This document shows positions 17,425-27,486 of a stretch of 64,000 bases of DNA, piece after piece (the stretch's first letter is position 1; each line of letters starts with the position of its first letter). Origin of the DNA: Streptomyces lomondensis (GTDB lineage Bacteria; Actinomycetota; Actinomycetes; Streptomycetales; Streptomycetaceae); the NCBI RefSeq assembly GCF_014651035.1, contig NZ_BMWC01000016.1, positions 79,948-143,947 on the forward strand, in the 5' to 3' direction. Below the pieces are notes generated by a model. It made no database searches. It had not been told where the DNA came from and saw only the letters and a program-made list of their open reading frames with translations. A program made the position numbers and the translations under genes.

Positions 17425-17466
17425 TTCAACAAACTGTTGACGCTCCGCTCGCCCCGACCCTAGGCT
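17425..17466 (+). promoter_or_regulatory. katA promoter with the uricase-type operator
   Basis: TTCAACAAACTGTTGACG (17425-17442) is identical to the minus-strand sequence in front of uraD. Its end is the -35 TTGACG; the -10 TAGGCT lies at 17461-17466 after an 18-nt spacer, the same distance as at uraD. Both promoters should therefore answer to one repressor. Confidence 0.82.
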
Positions 17467-17473
17467 CCACAAA

Positions 17474-17491
17474 GCGGAAACACTTTTCCGC
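17474..17491 (+). promoter_or_regulatory. Inverted repeat in the katA leader
   Basis: GCGGAAA-CACT-TTTCCGC, a perfect 7-bp inverted repeat right where transcription from the predicted promoter should start, 24 nt before the katA ATG. It could be a 5'-terminal mRNA hairpin or a second protein-binding site. Its half-sites (CGGAA, TTCCG) resemble those of the AllR-type boxes in everted order, which may be chance. Confidence 0.55.
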
Positions 17492-17515
17492 TGCCCTCTC
17501 GTACGGAAGGTCACG

Positions 17516-18973
17516 ATGTCGCAGCGCGTGCTCACCACCGAGTCCGGCGCCCCCGTCGCCGACAACCAGAACTCCGCCACCGCCGGCGTCGGCGGCCCGC
17601 TTCTGCTCCAGGACCAGCACCTGCTGGAGAAGCTCGCGCGCTTCAACCGCGAGCGCATCCCGGAGCGCGTGGTGCACGCCCGCGGCTCGGGCGCGTACGG
17701 CCACTTCGAAGTCACCGACGACGTCACGGACTTCACGCACGCCGACTTCCTGAGCTCCGTCGGCAGGCGCACCGAGGTGTTCGTCCGCTTCTCCACCGTG
17801 GCCGACTCGCTCGGCGGCGCGGACGCGGTGCGCGACCCGCGCGGTTTCGCGGTCAAGTTCTACACCGGGGAGGGCAATTACGACCTCGTCGGGAACAACA
17901 CGCCGGTGTTCTTCATCAAGGACCCCATCAAGTTCCCCGACTTCATCCACTCGCAGAAGCGCGACCCGTTCACGGGCCGTCAGGAGCCGGACAACGTCTG
18001 GGACTTCTGGGCGCACTCCCCCGAGGCCACGCACCAGGTGACCTGGCTGATGGGCGACCGGGGCATCCCCGCCTCGTACCGGCACATGAACGGCTACGGC
18101 TCGCACACCTACCAGTGGACGAACAGCGCGGGCGAGGCCTTCTTCGTCAAGTACCACTTCAAGACCAACCAGGGCATCCGCTGCCTCAGCAGCGAGCAGG
18201 CCGCGGAGCTCGCGGGCAAGGACCCCAACTCCCACCAGACGGACCTGCTCCAGGCGATCGAGCGGGGCGTGCACCCGTCGTGGACCCTGTACATCCAGCT
18301 CATGCCGGCGGCCGAGGCGGCCGGCTACCGCTTCAACCCGTTCGACCTGACCAAGGTCTGGCCGCACGGCGACTACCCGCTGCGGCGCGTGGGCCGGCTG
18401 GTGCTGGACCGCAACCCGGACAACGTCTTCGCCGAGGTCGAGCAGGCCGCGTTCTCCCCGAACAACTTCGTGCCGGGCATCGGCCCCTCGCCCGACAAGA
18501 TGCTCCAGGGCCGCCTGTTCGCCTACGCCGACGCCCACCGCTATCGCCTGGGCGTCAACCACACGCAGCTGGCCGTCAACGCGCCCCGGGCCACGACCGC
18601 CGAGAACTACGGCCGGGACGGCTTCATGGCGACCAACGCCCAGGGCCGGCACGCGAAGAACTACGAACCGAACTCCTACGACGGCCCGGTGGAGACCGGC
18701 CGCCCGCTGTCGGCGCCGCTGGCGGTGTCCGGCCACACGGGCACCCACGAGGCGCCTCTCCACACCAAGGACGACGACTTCTTCCAGGCCGGCGAGCTGT
18801 ACCGGCTGATGTCCGGCGAGGAGAGGTCCCGCCTGGTCGCGAACATCGCCGGCGGCCTCTCCCAGGTCTCCCGCGACGACGTGATCGAGAAGAACCTCGC
18901 GCACTTCTGCGCCGCCGACCCCGAGTACGGGCGGCGCGTGGAGGAGGCGGTCCGCGTCCTGCGCGAGGACTGA
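17516..18973 (+). CDS. katA: Monofunctional haem catalase
   Basis: A 485-residue small-subunit (clade 3) catalase. The catalytic His is in ERVVHARGSGAYG (His54) and the active-site Asn in GNNTPVFFIKDP. The proximal haem Tyr is in RLFAYADAHRYRLG (near residue 337). Length and NADPH-region residues are normal for the clade. It lies between glxR and gcl but carries the uricase-type operator, so it likely removes the H2O2 made by urate oxidase. No CatR/Fur-like gene is adjacent. Confidence 0.95.
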   Translation: MSQRVLTTESGAPVADNQNSATAGVGGPLLLQDQHLLEKLARFNRERIPERVVHARGSGAYGHFEVTDDVTDFTHADFLSSVGRRTEVFVRFSTVADSLGGADAVRDPRGFAVKFYTGEGNYDLVGNNTPVFFIKDPIKFPDFIHSQKRDPFTGRQEPDNVWDFWAHSPEATHQVTWLMGDRGIPASYRHMNGYGSHTYQWTNSAGEAFFVKYHFKTNQGIRCLSSEQAAELAGKDPNSHQTDLLQAIERGVHPSWTLYIQLMPAAEAAGYRFNPFDLTKVWPHGDYPLRRVGRLVLDRNPDNVFAEVEQAAFSPNNFVPGIGPSPDKMLQGRLFAYADAHRYRLGVNHTQLAVNAPRATTAENYGRDGFMATNAQGRHAKNYEPNSYDGPVETGRPLSAPLAVSGHTGTHEAPLHTKDDDFFQAGELYRLMSGEERSRLVANIAGGLSQVSRDDVIEKNLAHFCAADPEYGRRVEEAVRVLRED

Positions 18974-19279
18974 ACTCCCTGACCGCGTCCGACCGCCCGG
19001 GACCGACCCGGATGAGGGGTGGTCGCCCCGGGCACGGACGCGGGCAGGGCTGCGCGGACCGCGGCGGCGTGTGAGCCAGTGCGGTGGTGAAGGACCGGGA
19101 CCGGCTTCTCGACCCGAGGGAAGCCCGCTCCGGCTCCGTCGCACCCGCCGCGGTCCCAGTACCCACCCTCCCCAGACCCCGTCCGGCGGCGCGAACGTCC
19201 TGTCGCGCCCAGCCTCGCGCCGCCGGACGGCCAGCCCGCTCAGGGTGCGGAACGGTTCCGTCCGAAGCAGCCTGAAGGC
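18974..19279. other. Intergenic, no gene seen
   Basis: Between katA and the small gene at 19280. Short open frames on both strands have no recognisable product and no good ribosome-binding site. The first part (18990-19040) is GC-rich with scattered inverted repeats but no clear terminator. Confidence 0.5.
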
Positions 19280-19516
19280 ATGGCACATCCAACCGAGCAC
19301 CCGCATGTCGTGGTCCACGCCCCCGCCCTGGACGGATCCCGCCGGGTCACCCTGGGCGAGGAGCCCCTGGGGATCGCCACGCACGTCGACGACGTGGCGG
19401 AGATCCTGCGCCTGGCCGATCTCTACGTGACGGACGTCGAGGAGAGCGACCTCGTCGAGTGGCAGGGCGGCGGCCCGGACGACTGGCCCGGGCTGTCGGA
19501 GCACCACGAGTCCTGA
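19280..19516 (+). CDS. Small acidic protein of unknown function
   Basis: A 78-residue acidic protein (GEEPLGIATHVDDVAEILRLADLYVTDVEESDLVEWQGGGPDDW). It has no membrane segment or known motif. Codon use is typical of the neighbourhood, and a strong hairpin follows its stop, both arguing for a real gene. The Shine-Dalgarno (GAAGGC) is weak. Confidence 0.55.
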   Translation: MAHPTEHPHVVVHAPALDGSRRVTLGEEPLGIATHVDDVAEILRLADLYVTDVEESDLVEWQGGGPDDWPGLSEHHES

Positions 19517-19571
19517 GCGCGTACGGCAGCGGTCGTACACCCCGTACGGCACCCTCAAATCAACCTCTGAA

Positions 19572-19608
19572 CCCGGCCCCGGGGGCTTCAACCGCCCCCG
19601 GGGCCGGG
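19572..19608 (+). terminator. 15-bp GC hairpin, probable terminator
   Basis: A perfect 15-bp stem (CCCGGCCCCGGGGGC and its complement) with a 7-nt loop TTCAACC, 55 nt after the small gene's stop. It has no T-tract, as is common for streptomycete terminators. Confidence 0.75.
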
Positions 19609-19672
19609 CACATTCTCGACACACGGGGCCCGCCGGCACGGGGGCGGCGGGCCCCGATACGGGGGTGAAGCC

Positions 19673-20299
19673 ATGGGCGACGGTACGGCGGTCCGGCTGG
19701 AGCCGCACGAGATAGCGCTGCTGGGGGAAGGCCCGCGGGCCGCCGTCACCGTCGCCGTGGTGGACCTGCATCTGCGGGGCCTGGCCGAGGCCGACCTGCC
19801 GGGGACGATACGCAGGGGCATCGGGGACGCCGTGGCCGGGAAGCGGCCGCCGTCTCCCCTGGCGGAGGCGGTGCACCGGTCACTGCGCGAGCCCGCCGGC
19901 CTGCGGACCCTGGTGAAGGACCCGGACATCCGGCTCGCGGTGGCCCTCATGCGCATCCCCCTCGCCGAGGCAGGCCTGCTGCGCTACCCGCTGCTCGGCC
20001 CCACGCGCGCCGCCCGCCGCCACGTGCGGGAGCTGCGGCAGCGCCATCCGCTGCCCGCGAGCCGACGCGGCCTGAGCGACCACGACCGGCTGCTCGCGGT
20101 CGCCCTGCACGGCGAGGCGGCCCTGCGGCTGCTGGTGCCGCGCTTCGCCCTGCGGGCCGGACTGGTCCGCAGGGCCGAGGTGGGCGGCAAGAGCCTCCTC
20201 AAGCACTCGCGCGGTCCGTACGGAGGCGGAGGCGGAAGTGCGGGCCACGCCTACTGCGGCGGAGGCGGAGGCGGATGCGGAGGAGGCGGCGGGAACTGA
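19673..20299 (+). CDS. TIGR04222-like protein with Gly/Cys-rich tail
   Basis: A 208-residue protein. The N-terminus (LEPHEIALLGEGPRAAVTVAVVDLHLRGL) resembles the opening domain of TIGR04222 membrane proteins, as does the C-terminal GGGGGGCGGGGG tail. The membrane segments usual for that family are not obvious, so this is a short, possibly soluble version. Function unknown. It ends at a bidirectional terminator shared with gcl. Confidence 0.6.
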   Translation: MGDGTAVRLEPHEIALLGEGPRAAVTVAVVDLHLRGLAEADLPGTIRRGIGDAVAGKRPPSPLAEAVHRSLREPAGLRTLVKDPDIRLAVALMRIPLAEAGLLRYPLLGPTRAARRHVRELRQRHPLPASRRGLSDHDRLLAVALHGEAALRLLVPRFALRAGLVRRAEVGGKSLLKHSRGPYGGGGGSAGHAYCGGGGGGCGGGGGN

Positions 20300-20313
20300 A
20301 CGCGTGAACGCGT

Positions 20314-20348
20314 GAGGGGCGGCCCGTCCCAGAGACGGACCGCCCCTC
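20314..20348. terminator. Bidirectional terminator between convergent genes
   Basis: A 15-bp stem with one mismatch on the plus strand (GAGGGGCGGCCCGTC against GACGGACCGCCCCTC), which becomes a G-U pair on the minus strand. Loop of 5 nt. It lies 15 nt after the plus-strand gene and 14 nt from the gcl stop. Confidence 0.85.
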
Positions 20349-20361
20349 GGCCGTGTACGCG

Positions 20362-22146
<1,785 letters not shown>

Positions 22147-22204
22147 CGAGTACTCCTGCTTCGGCTGTCGGATTCGCACTCCCGTCGCGCCCCGCGGTGA
22201 GCTC

Positions 22205-22240
22205 TTCCGTATTGCGGAAAGTATTTTCTACTATCTGGAA
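22205..22240 (-). promoter_or_regulatory. Paired AllR-type operators upstream of gcl
   Basis: TTCCGTATTGCGGAA (22205-22219, perfect TTCCG-N5-CGGAA) and the weaker TTCTACTATCTGGAA (22226-22240), with starts 21 bp apart exactly as at hyi. They lie 59-94 nt before the gcl start and 80-115 nt before the divergent gene at 22320, which might also be affected. Confidence 0.8.
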
Positions 22241-22319
22241 TGAATGTAAGTGGGTGGGCGAAGGCCGTCAAGGGACGGAGTCGGCAAGCGGCGGACAGGC
22301 GGGGGCCGGAGGGAGCACG

Positions 22320-23078
22320 ATGGAAGCTGTCCCGACGCGACGTGGTTCTGGAGTGGCCATGGCCGAGACCGTCCCGGTGCGCTGCCCGGCCTGCCGCCGC
22401 GAGCACCGCTACACGGCTCCGGCGTACCCGTGCGTGTGCGGCGCGCCCGTCGCCCCGCCGCTGGACCGGCACAGGGCGGCGACGCCCGTCGCGCACCGGG
22501 TCTGGCAGGACGACTGGGTGACGGTGCGGTGCGCGTCCTGCGGGCGGCGCGGGGAGTGGCCGCGGCCGGAGCTGGGGTGCCCGTGCGGGGTGGTGCTGCG
22601 GGTACCGGTGGCGGACGGGGACGCCCTGGCAGGCCAGGACACCGCAGCCACCTCCACCCCTGCCCCTCCCGCTCCTGCCGGCAGGCCGCCCTTCCGGTCC
22701 GTGACGATCCGTACCGCGCTCGACGCCGTCACCGCCACCGCGCTGTATCTGCGCTGGCTGGGCTACCGGGACGTCCGCCGCGCCGACCAGCGGCCCCCGT
22801 CCGGCATCGGCCTCGCCGCCCGCGGCGTCGTCGCGCAGGTCGACCCGGCGGTGCGTCCGGCGACCCTGCGGGACGTGGAGTGCCTGTGGCTGACGGCCAT
22901 GACGGAGTCCGCGGACTGCCTCTACTTCTCCGTCGCCGGATACGCGGACGACGCCCGGGCCCGCTCCGACGCCCTGGGGATCCCGCTGTTCGTCCTCGAC
23001 CTCACCGGCACCCCGCGCCCGGTGAACGCCCCGGCCCACGCGCTGGCCGCGACCGGCACGAAAAACCGGGCCCCCTGA
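22320..23078 (+). CDS. Zinc-ribbon protein of unknown function
   Basis: A 252-residue protein. The N-terminal half has Cys pairs spaced like two zinc ribbons (CPACRREHRYTAPAYPCVCG and CASCGRRG...LGCPCG). The C-terminal half (DAVTATALYLRWLGYRDVRR, ADCLYFSVAGYADDARARSDA) resembles a restriction-endonuclease-like or DNA-binding fold but is not assigned. The ATG at 22320 has GGAGG at 7 nt; an alternative ATG at 22359 also has GGAG. It is divergent from gcl. Confidence 0.65.
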   Translation: MEAVPTRRGSGVAMAETVPVRCPACRREHRYTAPAYPCVCGAPVAPPLDRHRAATPVAHRVWQDDWVTVRCASCGRRGEWPRPELGCPCGVVLRVPVADGDALAGQDTAATSTPAPPAPAGRPPFRSVTIRTALDAVTATALYLRWLGYRDVRRADQRPPSGIGLAARGVVAQVDPAVRPATLRDVECLWLTAMTESADCLYFSVAGYADDARARSDALGIPLFVLDLTGTPRPVNAPAHALAATGTKNRAP

Positions 23079-23104
23079 ACCCCGCCGCGTCCCATACTCA
23101 CCGC

Positions 23105-23617
23105 ATGCCCCTCCGCATCCGCCCGGCGGCCCCCGCCGAACTCCCCGCCCTCCAGGACATCGAGCGCGCCGCCGGTGCCCTCTTCCGCGACCTCGGCATG
23201 CCGGAGATCGCCGACGACGAGCCGCCGGGACTCGACGTACTGGAGCGCTACCGCGGGGCGGGCCGCTGCTGGGTCGCCACCGAGGCGGGCGACCGGCCGA
23301 TCGCCTACCTCGTCGCCGAACCCGTGGACGGCGCCCTGCACATCGAGCAGGTCTCGGTCCACCCGCGCGCCGCACGCCAGGGCGTGGGCCGGGCCCTGCT
23401 GGCGTACGCCGCCGGCCGCGCCCGCGAGGAGGGCCTGACCGCGCTGACGCTGACCACCTTCGCCGAGGTCCCGTGGAACGCCCCCTACTACGCCCGCCTG
23501 GGCTTCCGCACCCTGGACGAGCGGGACCTCACGCCCGGCCTGCGCGCGATCCGCGCGAGGGAGGCCCAACACGGCCTGGACCGCCGGCCCCGGGTGTGCA
23601 TGCGCGCCGCCGTCTGA
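23105..23617 (+). CDS. GNAT family N-acetyltransferase
   Basis: A 170-residue acetyltransferase. The acetyl-CoA motif is VSVHPRAARQGVGRALLAYA, preceded by the strand LHIEQ; APYYARLGFRTLDERDLTP is the C-terminal signature of the family. Substrate unknown. It starts 26 nt after the zinc-ribbon gene and converges on the next GNAT, which is not closely related. Confidence 0.88.
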   Translation: MPLRIRPAAPAELPALQDIERAAGALFRDLGMPEIADDEPPGLDVLERYRGAGRCWVATEAGDRPIAYLVAEPVDGALHIEQVSVHPRAARQGVGRALLAYAAGRAREEGLTALTLTTFAEVPWNAPYYARLGFRTLDERDLTPGLRAIRAREAQHGLDRRPRVCMRAAV

Positions 23618-23633
23618 GCCGGCCGCCCGTCCC

Positions 23634-24095
23634 TCACTCCCCCGCGAGCCTCTCCTCCGGGCAGAAGTAGAAGAGTTCGGGATCGCCTTCGTCCAGGCCG
23701 TGCACCAGACCGGCCGGGCACCAGCCGGCGCCGAGGAGCAGCTGGTGCATCGGCTGGTTGGAGACGTTGGCCGAGGTGAACAGCTTCGGAGTGGTGCACG
23801 CGGCCTCGACCGCCCCGAGGAGCCGCGTGCCCACCCCCCGCCTGCGGGCGTGGGAGCCGACCATCAGCAGGGTGACGAAGCCCTGCTCGAAGAAGGTGTA
23901 CTCCAGCACGGCGTAGCCCACCGGGCCGGAGGCGTCCTCGGCCAGCAGGGCCGAGCCCTGTGCGCACCACCGCCGGATGCCCGCCCGCCGCGCCCGGTCG
24001 CCCGCCGAGGCGATCGAGTCGACGCCGGTCAGGGCCTCCGCGTCGGACACCGAGGCGCGGCGCACCACGAGGTCGCGGGATCCGGTGCCGTCCAT
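23634..24095 (-). CDS. GNAT family N-acetyltransferase
   Basis: A 153-residue acetyltransferase. LLMVGSHARRRGVGTRLLGAVE is the acetyl-CoA binding segment; LFTSANVSNQPMHQLLLGAGW and the acidic C-terminus DEGDPELFYF also fit the family. It follows the acyl-CoA synthetase genes by 3 nt on the same strand, so it is probably the third gene of that operon. Confidence 0.87.
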   Translation of the reverse strand: MDGTGSRDLVVRRASVSDAEALTGVDSIASAGDRARRAGIRRWCAQGSALLAEDASGPVGYAVLEYTFFEQGFVTLLMVGSHARRRGVGTRLLGAVEAACTTPKLFTSANVSNQPMHQLLLGAGWCPAGLVHGLDEGDPELFYFCPEERLAGE

Positions 24096-24098
24096 CTC

Positions 24099-25685
24099 CT
24101 AGCCGCCCCCGAACCGCTGCCGCAGCTCCACCTTGCGCACCTTCCCGGACACCGTCATCGGGAAGGTGTCGAGGATCCGCAGCCGGCTCGGGATCTTGTA
24201 GTGCGCCAACCGCCCCTCGCAGAAGGCCCGCAGCTCCTCCAGTGTGGGCGGGGTGGCCGGGTCGCGGGCGATGACGCAGGCCAGGACCTCCTCGCCGTAG
24301 TGGTCGTGCGGGACGCCCACGACCTGGACGTCCTGGATCTTGGGGTGGGTGTAGAGGAACTCCTCGATCTCGCGGGGGTAGATGTTCTCCCCGCCCCGGA
24401 TGATCATGTCCTTGATGCGGCCGACGATCTCGACGTAGCCGTCCTCGCGCAGCACGGCGAGGTCGCCGGTGTGCATCCAGCGGCCCGCGTCGATGGCCTC
24501 GGCGGTCTTCTCCGGCTCGTTCCAGTAGCCGAGCATCACGCTGTAGCCGCGGGTGCACAACTCGCCCGCCGTACCGCGCGGTTGCGTCACGCCCGTCGCC
24601 GGGTCGACGACCTTGACCTCGATGTGCGGCAGCACCCGGCCGACCGTGCCCGTGCGGTGCTCCAGGTCGTCGTCCCTGCGGGTCTGGAGGGAGACCGGGG
24701 ACGTCTCGGTCATGCCGTAGCAGATGGAGACCTCCGCCATGTGCATCTCGGCGACCACCCGCTTCATCACCTCCACCGGGCAGGGCGAGCCCGCCATGAT
24801 GCCGGTGCGCAGGGAGGAGAGGTCGTAGGAGGCGAAGTCGGGGAGGTTCAGCTCCGCGATGAACATGGTCGGGACGCCGTAGAGCGAGGTGCAGCGCTCC
24901 TGCTGGACCGCCTCCAGCGTGGCCTTCGGGTCGAAGGACGGGGCGGGGATGACCATGCAGGCGCCGTGCGAGGTGGCGGCGAGGTTGCCCATGACCATGC
25001 CGAAGCAGTGGTAGAAGGGCACCGGGATGCAGATCCGGTCCTGCTCGGTGTAGGCGATCGACTCCCCGACGAAATAGCCGTTGTTGAGGATGTTGTGGTG
25101 GGAGAGGGTCGCGCCCTTCGGGAAGCCCGTCGTGCCCGACGTGTACTGGATGTTGATGGGGTCGTCGCAGGAGAGGTCCTCGTAGGCCGGGTCCGGGGTC
25201 GCCCGTCCGAGCAGCGTCTCCCAGCTCGGGTCGCCGAAGTAGGCGACCTCGCGCAGGTCGGGGCAGCGGCCCCGCACCTCCTCCACCATCGCCCGGTAGT
25301 CGCTCGTCTTGTGGCTCAGGGAGGCGAACAGCAGCGACACCCCGGCCTGCTTCAGGACGTACTCCACCTCGTGGGTGCGGTACGCCGGGTTGATGTTGAC
25401 CATGATCGCGCCGACGCGGGCGGTGGCGTACTGGACGAGGACCCACTCGGGGCAGTTGACCGCCCAGACGCCCACCCGGTCGCCCTTGACGACACCGGAC
25501 GCCAGGAGGGCGGAGGCCAGCTCGTCCACCGCGGCGCCGAACCGCGCGTACGTCCAGCGCCGGCCGGACGGCACGTCCACCAGCGCCTCGCGGTCCGGCC
25601 AGGTGGCCACCGCCCGGTCCAGGTTGGCCCCGATGGTGTCGCCGAGCAGCGCCGTGCCGCCGGTTCCGTGGCTGTAGGAGCTCAC
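24099..25685 (-). CDS. Fatty-acyl-CoA synthetase (AMP-binding, FadD-like)
   Basis: A 528-residue adenylate-forming enzyme that activates a carboxylic acid to its CoA thioester. Motifs: P-loop YTSGTTGFPKG, YGMTETSP, the hinge GRIKDMIIRGGENIYPREIE, and the C-terminal catalytic Lys in TVSGKVRKVEL. The GTG start at 25685 overlaps the upstream synthetase stop (GTGA), so the two are translated together. Chain-length preference cannot be read from sequence. Confidence 0.9.
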   Translation of the reverse strand: MSSYSHGTGGTALLGDTIGANLDRAVATWPDREALVDVPSGRRWTYARFGAAVDELASALLASGVVKGDRVGVWAVNCPEWVLVQYATARVGAIMVNINPAYRTHEVEYVLKQAGVSLLFASLSHKTSDYRAMVEEVRGRCPDLREVAYFGDPSWETLLGRATPDPAYEDLSCDDPINIQYTSGTTGFPKGATLSHHNILNNGYFVGESIAYTEQDRICIPVPFYHCFGMVMGNLAATSHGACMVIPAPSFDPKATLEAVQQERCTSLYGVPTMFIAELNLPDFASYDLSSLRTGIMAGSPCPVEVMKRVVAEMHMAEVSICYGMTETSPVSLQTRRDDDLEHRTGTVGRVLPHIEVKVVDPATGVTQPRGTAGELCTRGYSVMLGYWNEPEKTAEAIDAGRWMHTGDLAVLREDGYVEIVGRIKDMIIRGGENIYPREIEEFLYTHPKIQDVQVVGVPHDHYGEEVLACVIARDPATPPTLEELRAFCEGRLAHYKIPSRLRILDTFPMTVSGKVRKVELRQRFGGG

Positions 25686-27361
25686 CGGACGCCCTCCTCG
25701 CGGTACTCGGCGTCCGAGCCGGCCTGCGTGGCCTCGCGCAGCTCGATCCGGCGGATCTTGCCGGAGACGGTCTTGGGCAGGTCGCCGAACTCCAGCCGGC
25801 GGATGCGCTTGTAGGGGGCCAGGGTCTGCCGGGAGTGCTCGAACAGCACCTTGGCCGTGTCGGGGCCGGGCTCCCAGCCGTCGGCCAGGACGACGTACGC
25901 CTTGGGGACGGCGAGCCGCAGTTCGTCCGGGGCGGGGACGACCGCCGCCTCGGCCACCGCCTCGTGCTCCAGCAGCGCGCTCTCCAGCTCGAAGGGGCTG
26001 ATCTTGTAGTCGGAGGCTTTGAAGACGTCGTCGCTGCGCCCGGTATAGGTCAGATATCCCTCTTCGTCCCTGGAGGCGATGTCTCCGGTCCGGTAGTAAC
26101 CGCCGGCCATCGCCTCCGCCGTGCGGTCCGCGTCGCCGTGGTAGCCGGTCATCAGGCCGACGGGCCGGTCCGACAGGTCGAGCGCGATCTCGCCCTCCGC
26201 GGCGCCCGGCGCGCCCGAGACGGGGTCGAGGAGTTCGACGCGGTAGCCGGGGCTCGGGCGGCCCATCGAGCCGGTCTTGAGGGGCTGGCCGGGGCTGTTG
26301 GCGACCTGCACGGCCGTCTCGGTCTGGCCGAAGCCGTCCCGGATGGTCACGCCCCAGGACCGGCGGACCTGTTCGATGACCTCCGGGTTGAGGGGCTCGC
26401 CGGCGGCGACGACCTCGCGGGGCGGGGTGCGCAGCCGGCTCAGGTCGGCCTGGATGAGCATGCGCCAGACGGTCGGCGGGGCGCAGAAGGTGGTGACGCC
26501 CGCCCGGTCCATCTCGGCCATGAGACGGGCGGCGTCGAAACGCGTGTAGTTGTACAGGAAGACGGTCGCCTCGGCGTTCCACGGGGCGAAGAGGTTGGAC
26601 CAGGCGTGCTTGGCCCAGCCCGGAGAGGAGATGTTCAGGTGCACGTCGCCGGGCTTGAGGCCGATCCAGTACATGGTCGACAGGTGGCCGATCGGGTACG
26701 ACGTGTGGGTGTGCTCGACGAGTTTGGGCCGGGCGGTGGTGCCCGAGGTGAAGTAGAGCATCAGCGGGTCGTCGGCGCGGGTCGGGCCGTCGGGCGTGAA
26801 GTCGGCGGAGGCGCCGTAGGCGTCGTCCAGGGGCAGCCAGCCGTCCGGCACGGCGCCGGCGGCACCGGCGGCGATGCGCGTGTAGTCGCCGGGGACCTCG
26901 GCGAACTTGACGGCGTCCTCGGGGCGGGCGATGACGTGCCGGACCCGGCCGCGGTCGACGCGGTCGCGCAGGTCGGCGGGGCCGAGCAGCGGGGTGGCCG
27001 GGATGACCACCGCGCGCAGCTTCATCGCGGCGAGCGCGGTGATCCACAGTTCGGCCTGGTTGCCGAGCATGACGAGGATCCGGTCCTCGGCGCGCACGCC
27101 CCGGGCGCGCAGCCAGGTGGCGAACTGCGCCGACCGTACGGACATCTCCCCGAAGGACAGCTGTGTCTCGCGGCCGTCCTCCTCGACGAGGTGCAGAGCC
27201 GTGCGGGCGTTGCCGTCGGCGATCTCGTCGAACCAGTCGAGGGCCCAGTTGAAGTACTCGGGCCGGGGCCAGCGGAAGCCCTCGTAGGCGGTGGCGTAGT
27301 CCTCGCGGTGTTCCAGCAGGAAGTCCCGCGCGCTGCGGAACAGCTCCGTCGCCGATGTCAT
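25682..27361 (-). CDS. Medium-chain acyl-CoA synthetase-type AMP-binding protein
   Basis: A 559-residue adenylate-forming enzyme of the MACS subgroup. P-loop YFTSGTTARPKLVEHTH, then GFGQTETAV, hinge GRSDDVFKASDYKISPFELE and catalytic Lys in TVSGKIRRIEL. The ATG at 27361 is preceded by AGGAGG at 4 nt. First gene of an operon with the second synthetase and a GNAT; a divergent GAF-LuxR regulator lies 125 nt upstream. The substrate may be an aromatic or medium-chain acid, by family only. Confidence 0.9.
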   Translation of the reverse strand: MTSATELFRSARDFLLEHREDYATAYEGFRWPRPEYFNWALDWFDEIADGNARTALHLVEEDGRETQLSFGEMSVRSAQFATWLRARGVRAEDRILVMLGNQAELWITALAAMKLRAVVIPATPLLGPADLRDRVDRGRVRHVIARPEDAVKFAEVPGDYTRIAAGAAGAVPDGWLPLDDAYGASADFTPDGPTRADDPLMLYFTSGTTARPKLVEHTHTSYPIGHLSTMYWIGLKPGDVHLNISSPGWAKHAWSNLFAPWNAEATVFLYNYTRFDAARLMAEMDRAGVTTFCAPPTVWRMLIQADLSRLRTPPREVVAAGEPLNPEVIEQVRRSWGVTIRDGFGQTETAVQVANSPGQPLKTGSMGRPSPGYRVELLDPVSGAPGAAEGEIALDLSDRPVGLMTGYHGDADRTAEAMAGGYYRTGDIASRDEEGYLTYTGRSDDVFKASDYKISPFELESALLEHEAVAEAAVVPAPDELRLAVPKAYVVLADGWEPGPDTAKVLFEHSRQTLAPYKRIRRLEFGDLPKTVSGKIRRIELREATQAGSDAEYREEGVR

Positions 27362-27486
27362 CTGTCCTCCTGGGTGCCGGACCATTGCCGGGCGGCTCCG
27401 AGCCATCGTGTAATCCGTGATGCAGGTCTCACTACCCCCGAACGGGGGGTGCGCCCGCGCGGCGGCCGTAGTGAAGGGGCGAACAG

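Noticed and set aside
23700..25814. Plus-strand frame of about 700 codons opposite the acyl-CoA synthetase
   Set aside because: Shadow of the minus-strand enzyme; no domain and no ribosome-binding site.
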